A stretch of 31,019 nt of DNA, taken from the NCBI GenBank assembly GCA_001839685.1, contig MLAK01000990.1, forward strand, positions 9,531 to 40,549. The letters run 5' to 3'. The notes below the pieces were generated by a model, which ran no database searches, had not been told where the DNA came from, and was given only the letters and a program-made list of their open reading frames with translations. Each line of letters starts with the position of its first letter. The stretch's first letter is position 1. The position numbers and the translations under genes are program-made. This DNA comes from Tritrichomonas foetus. Lineage: Eukaryota > Parabasalia > Tritrichomonadida > Tritrichomonadidae. Positions 11,067 to 19,764 of this stretch are shown in pieces.

Positions 11067-11395
11067 ATGTCTGCAATTGATTTGACAGTTGTTGAAGAAT
11101 TCTTCTTTTTGGGAAAATTTGGGTAAGTTTTTGTCAAAACCGAAGAAAGATTGACAAATTTCGAAAAATTTATGGAAGTTCATTCTTAAAATGCATGGGA
11201 AATGAGTCAAAAAGCTTTTTTATTCGATTTTAAAGCCGGTTAATCTATAAAGTAGCCTATAAACTTCGCAAAAAAATGATTAATGAAAAATTCGGTGATA
11301 TCCCAAGTAAGGATGCTCATACGGTAAAATGTGACACTTACTAGTTATTGAAGGTGTTAGGCTAATTATTTAATCAATATTCAATTTTTGGACAA
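11067..11395 (+). pseudogene. Decayed coding remnant, family not recognised
   Basis: From an ATG at 11067 one frame reads MSAIDLTVVEEFFFLGKFG, stop (11124), VFVKTEERLTNFEKFMEVHS, stop (11187), NAWEMSQKAFLFDFKA. It then continues in another frame from about 11234 as SRLIYKVAYKLRKKM, INEKFGDIPSKDAHTVKCDTY, stop (11342), LLKVLG. The composition is protein-like right across the stops and a single frame change, unlike the random translations around it. I cannot name the family. It could also be chance, so confidence is low. Confidence 0.33.
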
Positions 11396-11610
11396 AATTG
11401 AAAATTATGGAATCAAAAGAAACAAAAATGAGACACTCTGAGCAAACTGTTAAAACATAGAATCGCTTTGTTTATGATATGACATCAATATCTACAAAAA
11501 CCATGAAGTGAAAAACAATTATTATTATTTCATTTTTTATGAGATGTATTGAAATCTATTCAAAAATGAATTTCAATTCAATGGAAATAAAGCCGAAAAA
11601 AGACTTTCTC

Positions 11611-11674
11611 AAACAACCACTTTGAACAACAATTATAGGCATAATAATAGTCAGTAATGTAAAAGTGGTTGTTT
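11611..11674. repeat. Inverted repeat, 13-bp arms
   Basis: AAACAACCACTTT at 11611-11623 is the exact reverse complement of 11662-11674, separated by 38 nt. It is GC-richer than most hairpins nearby. Its role is unknown. Confidence 0.75.
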
Positions 11675-12344
11675 TACTAGATCTCCCTTCGGTACATCAC
11701 TGAATAATAATGAATAATCCCCAGGAAAGACATGAAGTTTCTATAAATGGATTTATTTCAATTTCCTGATTTCATAAATTAACAAATTATCGAATTTTGA
11801 ATAGTTTTTGAAATGAATTAAATTCAATTATTTAACGATATTCATTGGCTATTCAAAATGTGAGATGATTCACATAGTATTTTTCAGTATTTTTCAATAC
11901 CTAGTTCGTTCTTTTGAGAAGAAAAGTATTTTTGGTTCTTTTTGTGAATAACGTCGAATATTCAATAATCATCAAGAAATTCCTCAAAATAGATGTTCTT
12001 TATTAAAAGGGAAAATAATTGGAAAAAAATCGTCTTTTATGTATTATAATTGAAATAATTTGAAAACGGTCACTTGAGTGAATTTGAATGTAATTCAAAT
12101 TTCTGTGACACCACCTGTGATCATTATTTGTTCGAAAATTCGTTCCTTTCTAGCGCAAAACAACTTTTATGTTATAATAGAAATATCTCATCATGGCTGA
12201 TGTCGTTTAAGAATATGATGAGGAACAATCAATTAGATTTGATTAGTTTATCCAAAAATTCCAATCAAAAAATATTTGTAATTCTGAGTGTGAAAATGAA
12301 GAATTGAATATCAATAGTTTTTCTGAGAACATAATTTTAGATCT

Positions 12345-12417
12345 TTCATGAGCTGTTTCGCATTTAATTTTATATTTTTCATGAGCTGTTTCGCATTTAA
12401 TTTTATATTTTTCATGA
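12345..12417. repeat. 33-bp tandem duplication
   Basis: Two identical 33-bp units at 12345-12377 and 12378-12410, each starting TTCATGAGCTGTTTCGC, are followed by the first 7 bases of a third copy. The absence of any mismatch suggests a recent slippage or duplication in non-coding DNA. Confidence 0.9.
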
Positions 12418-12649
12418 TTTTGAGATATCCTTAATCAAAAAAAATAAAAACCATCATAATTATATTAATATTTAAAGAATAAAATAAATTACGGCTGTTA
12501 ACAAAGTATTTCAAATATTTCACTGCAACAAAATAATTTATCAAAAAAATGAATGCATAGGACCGGCTATTCAATTCAATTATTCCTCTAGTCTCAGAAA
12601 AGAAATGAGAAGATTGAGATGATCGATGAAGTTGGGCCATTTATTGAAT

Positions 12650-12654
12650 TCATT
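12650..12654 (+). promoter_or_regulatory. Initiator-like TCATT
   Basis: TCATT lies 8 nt before the ATG at 12663. It matches the trichomonad initiator consensus and supports that ORF being a real transcription unit. Confidence 0.35.
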
Positions 12655-12662
12655 TTTTTTTG

Positions 12663-13232
12663 ATGATTGGCCTTCTCACATGCAACTGTCATAACATTGC
12701 AATTACTGGTCAAGAACCCAATAAAAGCACATCCAAGAAGGATCATCACACACACAGGAAGAGTTCTGACGCTCCTTATCACAAATTCAATAAAAAAGAT
12801 GGACCAAAGTGTGGCTATCTTCAAATAAACGAGCAAAATCTTTACGTAAATGAACCTGAGAACACCTGTATATCGGCAAAGTCAGCAACTCATTTTTGTC
12901 TAACATGCAATAAATGTCAAGAATCTTTTTTGGTTTCCGTCATTTCACATCGAAAAGCTGTTGTGAAAAAGTCTGTCAATTCTATTTCCCCACAAAATTT
13001 GAACTCGAAACCATTGCCAACATTGGATAATCGAATGCCGATCGAAATTCGACCATTCGTTCAAATTGGTGAACCAGATTTGTCATACCTTAGAAATGAA
13101 AAATTTGATGAAGATGAAACAGAATCATTTGATTTCTTTATAGCAGGATATGAAAGCCTCCCTATTAACCTCAACGAGATTCCTTCTTTTTCATGCTCAA
13201 CATCATATTTGATGGCGTATTCTCTTGAGTGA
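12663..13232 (+). CDS. Hypothetical protein, Cys-containing, 189 aa
   Basis: An ORF from the ATG at 12663; the frame is open one TTG codon further upstream. The product is not recognised. The N-terminal half is basic and polar with Cys/His clusters: CNCH at residues 7-10 and HFCLTCNKC at 77-85, where C79, C82 and C85 are spaced two apart. This could hold a metal, but no known zinc-finger pattern is completed. The C-terminal part is acidic and aromatic (EDETESFDFFIAGYESL). Support for a real gene is the length, codon composition that differs from the flanks, and an initiator-like TCATT 8 nt before the ATG. There is no membrane segment or signal peptide. Confidence 0.55.
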   Translation: MIGLLTCNCHNIAITGQEPNKSTSKKDHHTHRKSSDAPYHKFNKKDGPKCGYLQINEQNLYVNEPENTCISAKSATHFCLTCNKCQESFLVSVISHRKAVVKKSVNSISPQNLNSKPLPTLDNRMPIEIRPFVQIGEPDLSYLRNEKFDEDETESFDFFIAGYESLPINLNEIPSFSCSTSYLMAYSLE

Positions 13233-13298
13233 ACATGTTTGAAATATGTAATTTTAAATTTGTTCACATTTTTTGTTAGTAAAAAGTCGTTTTCACAT

Positions 13299-13983
13299 CT
13301 ATGGCATTTTTATATTCAATTTATCATATAAAGATAAAATGGGAATTAATAACGAATCTTCATCAGATAATTTCATATTTAGATTTTTCAAAATAATTTC
13401 AACAATATTAATAGCCCAATCTTCGATAATTTTTCCATCATTTGAGTTATTTTTTCTTCTTCTCCGAATAATGAATTTTCCTCATTTTGTACTATTCAAT
13501 CATATTAAATATATTTGAAATAAATATGGTTTCTTCTTCGAAAAATTCAAAATGAAATGAATCAAAAAATGAAGAATGATGTGCAGAACGATATATAATA
13601 ATTTTCTTTTTCAGTCGAGGAATGACATTTCCAATTGTAAGATATTCTGGATAAATTTTAAATAATCCTTATTTCCAAGTTCAATTTAGATTCTACATCT
13701 AATGAAAAATGAAATGTCTTCTTTCGACAATGATTTTTGTTCAAAATCAACAATCGAAAGAATATCATAAAAATCCCCTAAATGTTGAATATTAAAAGAA
13801 TATTCACTGATTGATTCATAAATGAAGTTTATCTATTTTGGGTGATAATAAATCAGCAATGAAACGATTTGTTTGATATTTTGGACCATTCACAATGAGA
13901 GTGAAATTATTGTTCAATTTACTTAAATGTATGTGCTTTATATTGGATGTACTAAATTGGAAAGTGCTTTGGGCTTCTTTCAT
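13299..13983 (-). pseudogene. Pseudogene of a trichomonad-expanded BTB/BACK-like family
   Basis: On the minus strand an ATG at 13983 opens a frame reading MKEAQSTFQFSTSN and then NNNFTLIVNGPKYQTNRF and IADLLSPKIDKLH, until a stop at 13816-13818. The sense continues one frame over with YESISEYSFNIQHLGDFYDI and LSIVDFEQKSLSKEDISFF. A TAA (13686) interrupts it, followed by IELGNKDYLKFIQNILQLEM. Further frame changes give SSFFDSFHFEFFEEETIF and finally EDWAINIVEIILKNL and SDEDSLLIPILSLYDKL, ending at a TAG at 13299. The order (F-I-V-N-G-x-x-Y, then ADLLSPKI, then F-I-E-x-LGN, then EDSLL-x-x-I-x-SLY) is what I remember of a large uncharacterised family in Tritrichomonas. It resembles a BTB-like plus BACK-like arrangement. 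Four frame changes and an internal stop show that it is dead. Confidence 0.72.
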
Positions 13984-14417
13984 TGTGTTTTATTTTGTCA
14001 GGAAATGATTATAATAAAACTTGAGAGCTTGTCAGCAAAAAGATGACTTCATTTATTATGTCATCTCCGTGACTTTATAAACCTTTTCATCTTAGTGCAT
14101 TACTGAGTGATAGAATCATTACAGATTTCACTGATATCATTTGTGTTCTTCATTCAAGAAATAGATGGTTACATCAAGTGAATGATTATATCAGATATTT
14201 AATCTGGTATGACAAGGTGTATTCATTAACTGTATGATATCATCTGATAGTTGATCAACTAGAAATATCACCAAAACTGGCCGATAAGCCTCACAAAAAT
14301 GTGTGATTTTTCCGAATTTAACTTTTTGATATAACTTTCAATCTTGATGCGAAAATAATATAATTTTCAATGGTTAATATGATAATTTTTGAATGCTAAA
14401 ATGACCGACCATTTATA
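13984..14417. other. Intergenic region
   Basis: It lies between the pseudogene start and the next ORF and presumably holds the old pseudogene promoter. AGATGAC at 14041-14047 pairs with GTCATCT at 14060-14066. Nothing else is seen. Confidence 0.5.
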
Positions 14418-14903
14418 ATGTTTGAAGATTTTTGCCGTCAACCTTACTCATCATCATTATTCAACATAGAACCAGACGATTTCCTTATCCCTTCAGTCAA
14501 AAATGTTCTAACTCTCGATAATACTCTTCACAATCCAAAGCGATCGAAAAAAATTCGTCGAACGAAGTCCTTTACTTTCGCAAACACAGATGAAAATAGT
14601 CTCTCTTACAAAAACAGTACAGTTTTGAATCAGCCCTCTACTGAACAAAATGCCAATTTTCGATTTCAGATTCCTGAATTTCAAGAGAGCTCCTATCTTT
14701 TTAATAATCTTTTGCCCAAGCACAAAATCGACATTACGAATAAAAACAATCATATTGGCAACTTTCCACTTGTTTCCTATGACCCAAATTATGTTGGAAT
14801 TAAAGGAAATCTTGAACAGAAGGTTTTCAACAGTCTTCTGCCTAATGATGATCCTTTCTTACTTGATGACATTTTGAGTCAATGCATTGAAAATTTGTAT
14901 TAA
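14418..14903 (+). CDS. Hypothetical protein, 161 aa, basic patch and acidic C-terminus
   Basis: An intact ORF with an ATG start. I do not recognise the product. It is mostly polar and probably disordered. Residues around 40-55 form a basic patch, NPKRSKKIRRTKSFTF, that could be a nuclear localisation signal and contains an RRTKS site of the kind used by basophilic kinases. The C-terminus is acidic and hydrophobic (NDDPFLLDDILSQCIENLY), resembling an activation or docking motif. That makes a small nuclear regulator possible but unproven. No membrane segment, signal peptide or zinc motif is seen. The codon composition is richer in C than the flanks, which supports coding. Confidence 0.6.
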   Translation: MFEDFCRQPYSSSLFNIEPDDFLIPSVKNVLTLDNTLHNPKRSKKIRRTKSFTFANTDENSLSYKNSTVLNQPSTEQNANFRFQIPEFQESSYLFNNLLPKHKIDITNKNNHIGNFPLVSYDPNYVGIKGNLEQKVFNSLLPNDDPFLLDDILSQCIENLY

Positions 14904-15011
14904 TTTTCTCTTTTCGTGTAATCATTTTTTTGTTTTCTTCATGATAAAAATCGGGAATTCTTTACTTTTTTATATTTTTTTCAATCATACTCAATTTCAG
15001 TTGTTTTTATA

Positions 15012-15355
15012 ATGTCCAATATATTCTACTATAAATAAAAAATTCTTTTCGCCTCGAAATGAATATGAAATGATGAAGGAATTAGATAAAAGTGAAAACT
15101 TATTGTGTGATTGAGAACTCACAAATACCTTTGTCAGAGTTACATCTATATAAAGAAAAGTGAGCTGAACAAATATAACATAAATTATTAAATTCTCCTA
15201 AAATCAATTTTATATGGATCAGTGAGAGATATCCTAGAGAAATACTTTACATTTATAGATGTTGTGGTGTTAAAAAAGAAAAGATTCATTCATAGATAGT
15301 ATTGGATAATTTCCTTATCTTTCTTTTTAACATATTTTTATCTGCCATTGAAGGA
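15012..15355 (+). pseudogene. Possible decayed coding remnant
   Basis: An ATG at 15012 starts MSNIFYYK and stops. A second frame reads SPRNEYEMMKELDKSENLLCD (15049-15111). A third reads NSQIPLSELHLYKEK (from 15118) and, past two in-frame stops, KLLNSPKINFIWISERYP and REILYIYRCCGVKKEKIHS. The helical character and order recall the N-terminal part of trichomonad ankyrin-type proteins, but I cannot prove the family. Frame changes plus in-frame stops mean it is not functional. Confidence 0.38.
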
Positions 15356-16218
15356 GTTTAATAAAAATTAATTTAGTGCATGTGTGTCAATCCCAAAATA
15401 TGTAACACTATAACTAAAAAAGGACAATCTGTATATCATTCGACTTTTTGACGTGATATCTGGTTTCAAAATGTGAGATAAAGCCAAATATAATATGAAA
15501 AAGCGAGTTAATTTTGAGTCATGTTTCTTGATTAACAGAAAAAAATTAGATAAAAAAAATAATCGATCAGGATATATTAGAAATATATTGAACTTATTGG
15601 ATATTTGGATCAAATAATCAGGTCCAATAGGTAGAAAAAATTGCAAAGAGCCAGAATACCAAACTTCTGAATGTAACATCATCTAACCGTTGAGGAAATC
15701 GCAATTTATTTTCTGCTCAAAAAATATTTCAGAAATAAATTTCTGAGATTTTTGCCATGGTTATACAAAAAGTCATTTTTTGAGTAATCGAGTGGTCATT
15801 TTTTTCTGATGCAATCTTAATTTATCACAATTTTTCCGAATCGTCCAATGATTTTTCCATAAAGCTTATCAGAAATTATCAAATGTCCATTTCTCTTATC
15901 ATTCAAAACTCTAGAATGATATCAAATATTTGAATCTATAAAATAATTATTTATCACCATTTTCGAGATGGTATTGAACTTATCTTAATATTTAATTCAA
16001 TTTTATACGAATAAATAAAATATTCGCATTTATCAGATGTCAAAGAAGAAAGCTTCCAGATACTAATTTTTGAGATTTCTCTAGTGTTGATATTTTTTTA
16101 TTACAGATAGTGAACTGAAGTTTTATTCAATTTTCTTATTTTGTCAAAATTCAAAGAATATTTCACCAGTTTGAATACGGAAATTTCTCAATTTGATAGA
16201 ATTTAGAAAATTAAAAAT
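15356..16218. other. Intergenic region upstream of the IBD gene
   Basis: No supported gene. A plus frame from about 15379 to 15684 is long for this composition but is broken by four stops and shows no recognisable motif. An antisense 104-codon frame at 15368-15682 is hydrophobic and featureless. The rest is AT-rich spacer. Confidence 0.5.
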
Positions 16219-16223
16219 TCATA
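16219..16223 (+). promoter_or_regulatory. Initiator-like TCATA
   Basis: TCATA lies 15 nt before the ATG at 16239. It fits the TCA-Py-W consensus in sequence and distance. Confidence 0.4.
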
Positions 16224-16238
16224 TTTCGTTTCTTTTTA

Positions 16239-17888
16239 ATGACACAGCATGGATCTCACCAAAACCAGAGCGCTCCTAAATATTGGTGGCTTCTCAGTGA
16301 GCCAGACAGGGTCGCCTATACCTACATTCGCACATACATCAAAAATAATCCCGAATCCAATCAAAGGAACAAACGCCTCTCAGCTTTCACTGACATGTTA
16401 GATGTTATTCGGAGATACGCTGTGCGTGGTGATTCAGGAGATGCTAACCGATGTCTTGTATGTGGAATATTATGGCTTCCTGGTGCAATTGCAATAAATA
16501 CTCATCAGCTAGGATTCTTAATGGCCAAATGTAAGAGCTCAATTAATGGTTCACTTCAGATTCTTGGATATAAAGAAAAAATTATGAGAAAAACAGCATC
16601 TGACTTAGTTGCAAACACTTTAATAGCAATCAGAGACGATAGGAGTGAGCTTAGAAAATGGACTGTCAGGTGTCAAGATGACTCGATTCTTGAGCTTCCT
16701 AATTTGATGAATAATGAAGTTTCAACTGGAAATTCATCTGAAAATGACCAAAAGGATATAAACGAAGCTTCTGAAAATGAAAAAAGTGCTAAAAATTCAA
16801 ACAATAAATCATCAAACAAGAAGGAAGAGAAAATCCAGGAGGATGAAGATGAATATGATCTTTTTGATGACCAAATAGATTTTGAGATCACTTCACAAAA
16901 CCACTTTCCAGAAAATAGCTCAATCATAAACAATTCTGTTCCCAATATAACTAATAATCTAGCCAATAGTTTGAATAATAATCGGGCTAATAATTTAAAT
17001 CCTAACTTAACCACAAACCTAAGTTCTACGATGACACAATTAAGTTTAAATAATGATTCAACTGTTTCTACTCAAAATAACCACCCACAATTGAATCAAT
17101 TAGATCATCTACAACAAATGCAGCAGATATTGCAAATACAACAAATCCATCAACTCCAACAATATCAGCAAACTCAGCAAATGCTACAGAACCACAACCA
17201 ACTCCATCAACAACTGCAACAAATTCAACAGTCGCAACCAATGCAATCTCAAATCATGCAATTTATGAATTGCCAACAAATTCAAACTTTACCACAAAAC
17301 CCGACAATTCAACAAGAACAAGCAATGCAAAAAGTTCAGCAACTGCAACAACAACTTCAAATAATGAAACAACTTCAAGAGTATCAACAAGTTCAACAGC
17401 AACAAGCTCAGCAACAACAAGTTCAACAGCAACAAGTTCAACAACAGCAAAATCAAGATGTATTTAGTAATGATATCAATCTACAACAAAAACCACATCT
17501 TTCAGGTATTCCTGAACAGTTTGAATTTGTTCAAAAAGCACAAAAAGATCAAATGATACACACCCAGCAAGATCAAGTAGCAATCCAACAACAAAACGAT
17601 ATTCTAAGCGCGCATGAAGATTCAATCCAAAGTATGCTGCATCCATTTGACAATGAACTTTTTGATTTCCCACTTCCTCCAAAAAAAAGCGAGTTTGAGA
17701 AGAACATTGAATTTCCCAAAAACTTAGGAATGGACAACATTGAACCCTCTAAGCCTGAGGGCTTGGACTTCACAAAAGAAGATGCTATATTGAATATGGC
17801 ATTGAGCGGATATAATGAAAAGTTTTCTGATATTGCCAACGATTTCTGGAATATTGAAATAATGAATAGTGATTCATTCTTTTTGTGA
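16239..17888 (+). CDS. IBD-domain DNA-binding protein with Gln-rich region
   Basis: A 549-residue protein whose N-terminal part (about residues 14-140) matches the transcription-initiator DNA-binding domain (IBD). This winged-helix fold is known from IBP39 of Trichomonas vaginalis, which recognises the core-promoter initiator. Hallmarks are RRYAVRGD at 58-65, CLVCGILWLPGAIAIN at 72-87 and LMAKCKSSINGSLQILGY from 94. The middle (about 160-215) is acidic and Ser/Asn-rich, and an Asn-rich stretch follows. About residues 283-408 are an interrupted glutamine tract (CAA/CAG-rich DNA at 17086-17460). The C-terminal 90 residues carry acidic-hydrophobic segments (NELFDFPLPPK; DFWNIEIMNSDSFFL) like activation motifs. 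IBP39 instead carries a C-domain that contacts RNA polymerase II; none is seen here. It is probably a gene-specific or paralogous regulator rather than the general factor. Confidence 0.85.
   Translation: MTQHGSHQNQSAPKYWWLLSEPDRVAYTYIRTYIKNNPESNQRNKRLSAFTDMLDVIRRYAVRGDSGDANRCLVCGILWLPGAIAINTHQLGFLMAKCKSSINGSLQILGYKEKIMRKTASDLVANTLIAIRDDRSELRKWTVRCQDDSILELPNLMNNEVSTGNSSENDQKDINEASENEKSAKNSNNKSSNKKEEKIQEDEDEYDLFDDQIDFEITSQNHFPENSSIINNSVPNITNNLANSLNNNRANNLNPNLTTNLSSTMTQLSLNNDSTVSTQNNHPQLNQLDHLQQMQQILQIQQIHQLQQYQQTQQMLQNHNQLHQQLQQIQQSQPMQSQIMQFMNCQQIQTLPQNPTIQQEQAMQKVQQLQQQLQIMKQLQEYQQVQQQQAQQQQVQQQQVQQQQNQDVFSNDINLQQKPHLSGIPEQFEFVQKAQKDQMIHTQQDQVAIQQQNDILSAHEDSIQSMLHPFDNELFDFPLPPKKSEFEKNIEFPKNLGMDNIEPSKPEGLDFTKEDAILNMALSGYNEKFSDIANDFWNIEIMNSDSFFL
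17086..17460 (+). repeat. CAA/CAG-rich glutamine-coding low-complexity tract
   Basis: Repeated CAA, CAG and CAACAA triplets encode Gln interspersed with Leu, Met, Ile, His and Val. The densest part is about 17330-17455, with near-repeats of CAACAACAAGTTCAACAG. It creates long spurious open frames (Thr/Ser-rich on the same strand) that are not genes. Confidence 0.85.
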
Positions 17889-18382
17889 GTATGCTAAAAT
17901 CACTTTAATATTCACATTTTATTAATTATCACTGAAATATTTAGAGACAAAAAAAAATTTCACCACTAAAACATCTTACCATTAATTTTATATTTGTGAT
18001 TCTTAGGTATTTCGACATATTTTACTTTTTCCTTAATTACTATCTGAGACTATCTGTCAGCGAGAGTACCATTTTCACATAAGTTCATCAAATTTATTTT
18101 GCCTAGGAAAGTATGTAAATAAAGTATTCTAAAATAATCTAATCTCGAATACAATGAAATTAATTTGCCAACTTTTTGATCAAGAATGACCATACTCAAA
18201 TATACGTTTTTTCCTTCTTATTGCGAATTTTTGTCCTCTTCTTGAAGGCAATAATTAGCAGCTAATAAAGTTTATCCGAACTCTGATACGAAATCTGTAT
18301 AACTCAAAATTATACGTTAATGTACAATTTTGCATTATTTTGTGAGATAATCTATCAGATATTTTTTTTGCACATAAAATAA
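17889..18382. other. Intergenic region
   Basis: A spacer between two genes on the same strand. I see no ORF, repeat or RNA gene, and no convincing initiator motif immediately before the ATG at 18383. Confidence 0.5.
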
Positions 18383-19552
18383 ATGTATAGACAATATAAG
18401 TATCTTCCTGAAGTTAATCGTCCATGTTGTCGTGCGACACGTGGGAGGGAATATCAAGCACACATGGATGCACTTAATAGAATCAAAACTCACAAAGGAA
18501 CACTTAATAATTCACCACCGAACACACCACAAACTATTGGAAGAAACTATAAAAGATATGAAAATGAACAACAAAGAAATCATCAAATTCGAAAAGATAA
18601 TATGAGATTAGTTGAAAAGATGGATAGGATTGCACGTGAAGAGCATTATCCAAGGGCAGTCCCACAAAGACCCTACACACTTCAAGGATCTCGTCAAAAA
18701 GATGAAATGAAAAGAATTACTGGAGAAAATCAAAAACTTCTGAATGCTGTTCAAGATAGAAAACCGGTTCTAAATAGAAATGATTGGTTCCATCATAAAA
18801 TTGACCATCAATATCAACTGCAGAAGATGTCTGAATACCATCCAACTTTGCCTATGAGTGAAATTCTGAAGAAAGAGCTGGGAACTAAAAATGGAACAGA
18901 TACTGGAACTTCATATGCTGGTTCAAGTTGTAGAAAGAGTTCCACATCACAATCAAAGAGATCGCAACAGGATTCTAATTCACGTCTTGACCTTGAAGAA
19001 GAAAATCAAAACAGAGCAGATGCTTTGATGGGTGACGAAAATGAAAGTGAAAATCAAAATGAAGAAAAAGGAAAACTTGAAAATCAACTTGATGGTGTTG
19101 CTGGTGGATTAATTGATAATACAAATGATGATGAAAGCACAACTGATAAAGAAAAACAGAATGGAGAAGAAGAAGAAAGAAAACCATCTGAATCTTCATC
19201 AGGAAGATTGGATAATCATCTAAATGGAGTTGCTGGTGGTTTAATTGATGAAGCAGAAACATCATCACAAAAGCAATCCACTACAGATAAAGATCTCAAA
19301 GATGAAAACGATGATGATGATTTTGAATCACAAGAATCAGACCCAGCTGGTCCATTAGATAATCACCTTGATAATATTGCTGGTGGACTTATTGATGAAG
19401 CTGAAAAGTCATCAGAACCAAACAAATCAGATGAAAAACAAAGTTCAGCAAATGAAGAAGAAAAAGTTCAGTCTGATGACAATCAAAAACCTGAAGAAAA
19501 AGGAAGACTGGAAGAACACACTGGTAATATAACTAATTCCCTACTTGGTTAA
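18383..19552 (+). CDS. CFAP97 (KIAA1430/Hemingway) domain protein with four GGLID repeats
   Basis: A 389-residue protein. Residues about 60-155 match the CFAP97 domain of cilia- and flagella-associated proteins: RKDNMRLVEKMDRIAREEH, then QKDEMKRITGENQKLLNAVQ, then NRNDWFHHKIDHQYQLQKMS and EYHP. A flagellar or axonemal role fits a multi-flagellated protist. The second half is acidic and low complexity but contains four spaced copies of one motif, G-x-L-(D/E)-x-H/Q-L-x-x-V/I-A-G-G-L-I-D. They start at residues 230, 274, 323 and 374, so spacing is 44, 49 and 51. The last copy is diverged (GRLEEHTGNITNSLLG) and ends exactly at the stop codon. I do not know this motif from other CFAP97 proteins. 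Confidence 0.82.
   Translation: MYRQYKYLPEVNRPCCRATRGREYQAHMDALNRIKTHKGTLNNSPPNTPQTIGRNYKRYENEQQRNHQIRKDNMRLVEKMDRIAREEHYPRAVPQRPYTLQGSRQKDEMKRITGENQKLLNAVQDRKPVLNRNDWFHHKIDHQYQLQKMSEYHPTLPMSEILKKELGTKNGTDTGTSYAGSSCRKSSTSQSKRSQQDSNSRLDLEEENQNRADALMGDENESENQNEEKGKLENQLDGVAGGLIDNTNDDESTTDKEKQNGEEEERKPSESSSGRLDNHLNGVAGGLIDEAETSSQKQSTTDKDLKDENDDDDFESQESDPAGPLDNHLDNIAGGLIDEAEKSSEPNKSDEKQSSANEEEKVQSDDNQKPEEKGRLEEHTGNITNSLLG
19070..19549 (+). repeat. Four spaced copies of a 16-19 residue coding motif
   Basis: The copies lie at 19070-19117 (GKLENQLDGVAGGLID), 19202-19258 (GRLDNHLNGVAGGLIDEAE), 19349-19405 (GPLDNHLDNIAGGLIDEAE) and 19502-19549 (GRLEEHTGNITNSLLG). Acidic Ser/Lys/Gln linkers separate them. 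Copies 2 and 3 are the most alike, which points to internal duplication. Confidence 0.9.
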
Positions 19553-19738
19553 AATAGACTATTTTTATCATTTCTCTCAAATATTTTACACTCTTTCAAT
19601 ATTTGTGAGTACAATTATTTATTTCTTCATAAAATTTTGTATGATATTTATGAAAAAAGTTTCGATATGACCATTTAACTATGTAAAAAAAAGTGAATAT
19701 TCTGTAGAAAGTCATTCAGGCGAAAATAATCGTCGTGT

Positions 19739-19759
19739 TCACTTCACTTGAACTTCACT
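19739..19759 (+). promoter_or_regulatory. Triple initiator-like TCACT array
   Basis: TCACT occurs at 19739-19743, 19744-19748 and 19755-19759, directly before the ATG at 19765. This supports 19765 as the start and argues against the upstream in-frame GTG at 19735, which would place the motifs inside the coding region. Confidence 0.5.
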
Positions 19760-19764
19760 TGGAA

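Larger units (their letters stand above)
11396..12649. other. Intergenic region with inverted and tandem repeats
   Basis: No supported gene. A 77-codon open frame at 12074-12307 begins with TTG and shows no motif, so it is not called. The stretch holds a 13-bp perfect inverted repeat (11611-11674), small AT hairpins (11380-11402; 12081-12101) and the 33-bp tandem duplication at 12345-12417, listed separately. Confidence 0.55.

Noticed and set aside
12074..12307. 77-codon ORF starting with TTG
   Set aside because: No ATG near the start, no motif and no initiator-like element in position.
15368..15682. 104-codon antisense ORF
   Set aside because: Hydrophobic, AT-driven composition with no motif; it lies in a region with gene debris on the other strand.
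17270..17467. Thr/Ser-rich open frame inside the IBD gene
   Set aside because: It is a frame-shifted reading of the CAA/CAG repeat, not a separate gene.
18975..19268. 97-codon antisense frame in the CFAP97 gene
   Set aside because: It arises from the Glu/Asp/Lys-rich codons on the other strand and gives His/Leu/Phe-rich nonsense.
19735..19764. GTG start for the oxidoreductase
   Set aside because: GTG is not a usual eukaryotic start, and the stretch is made of initiator-like TCACT motifs; the ATG at 19765 begins right at the Rossmann fold.
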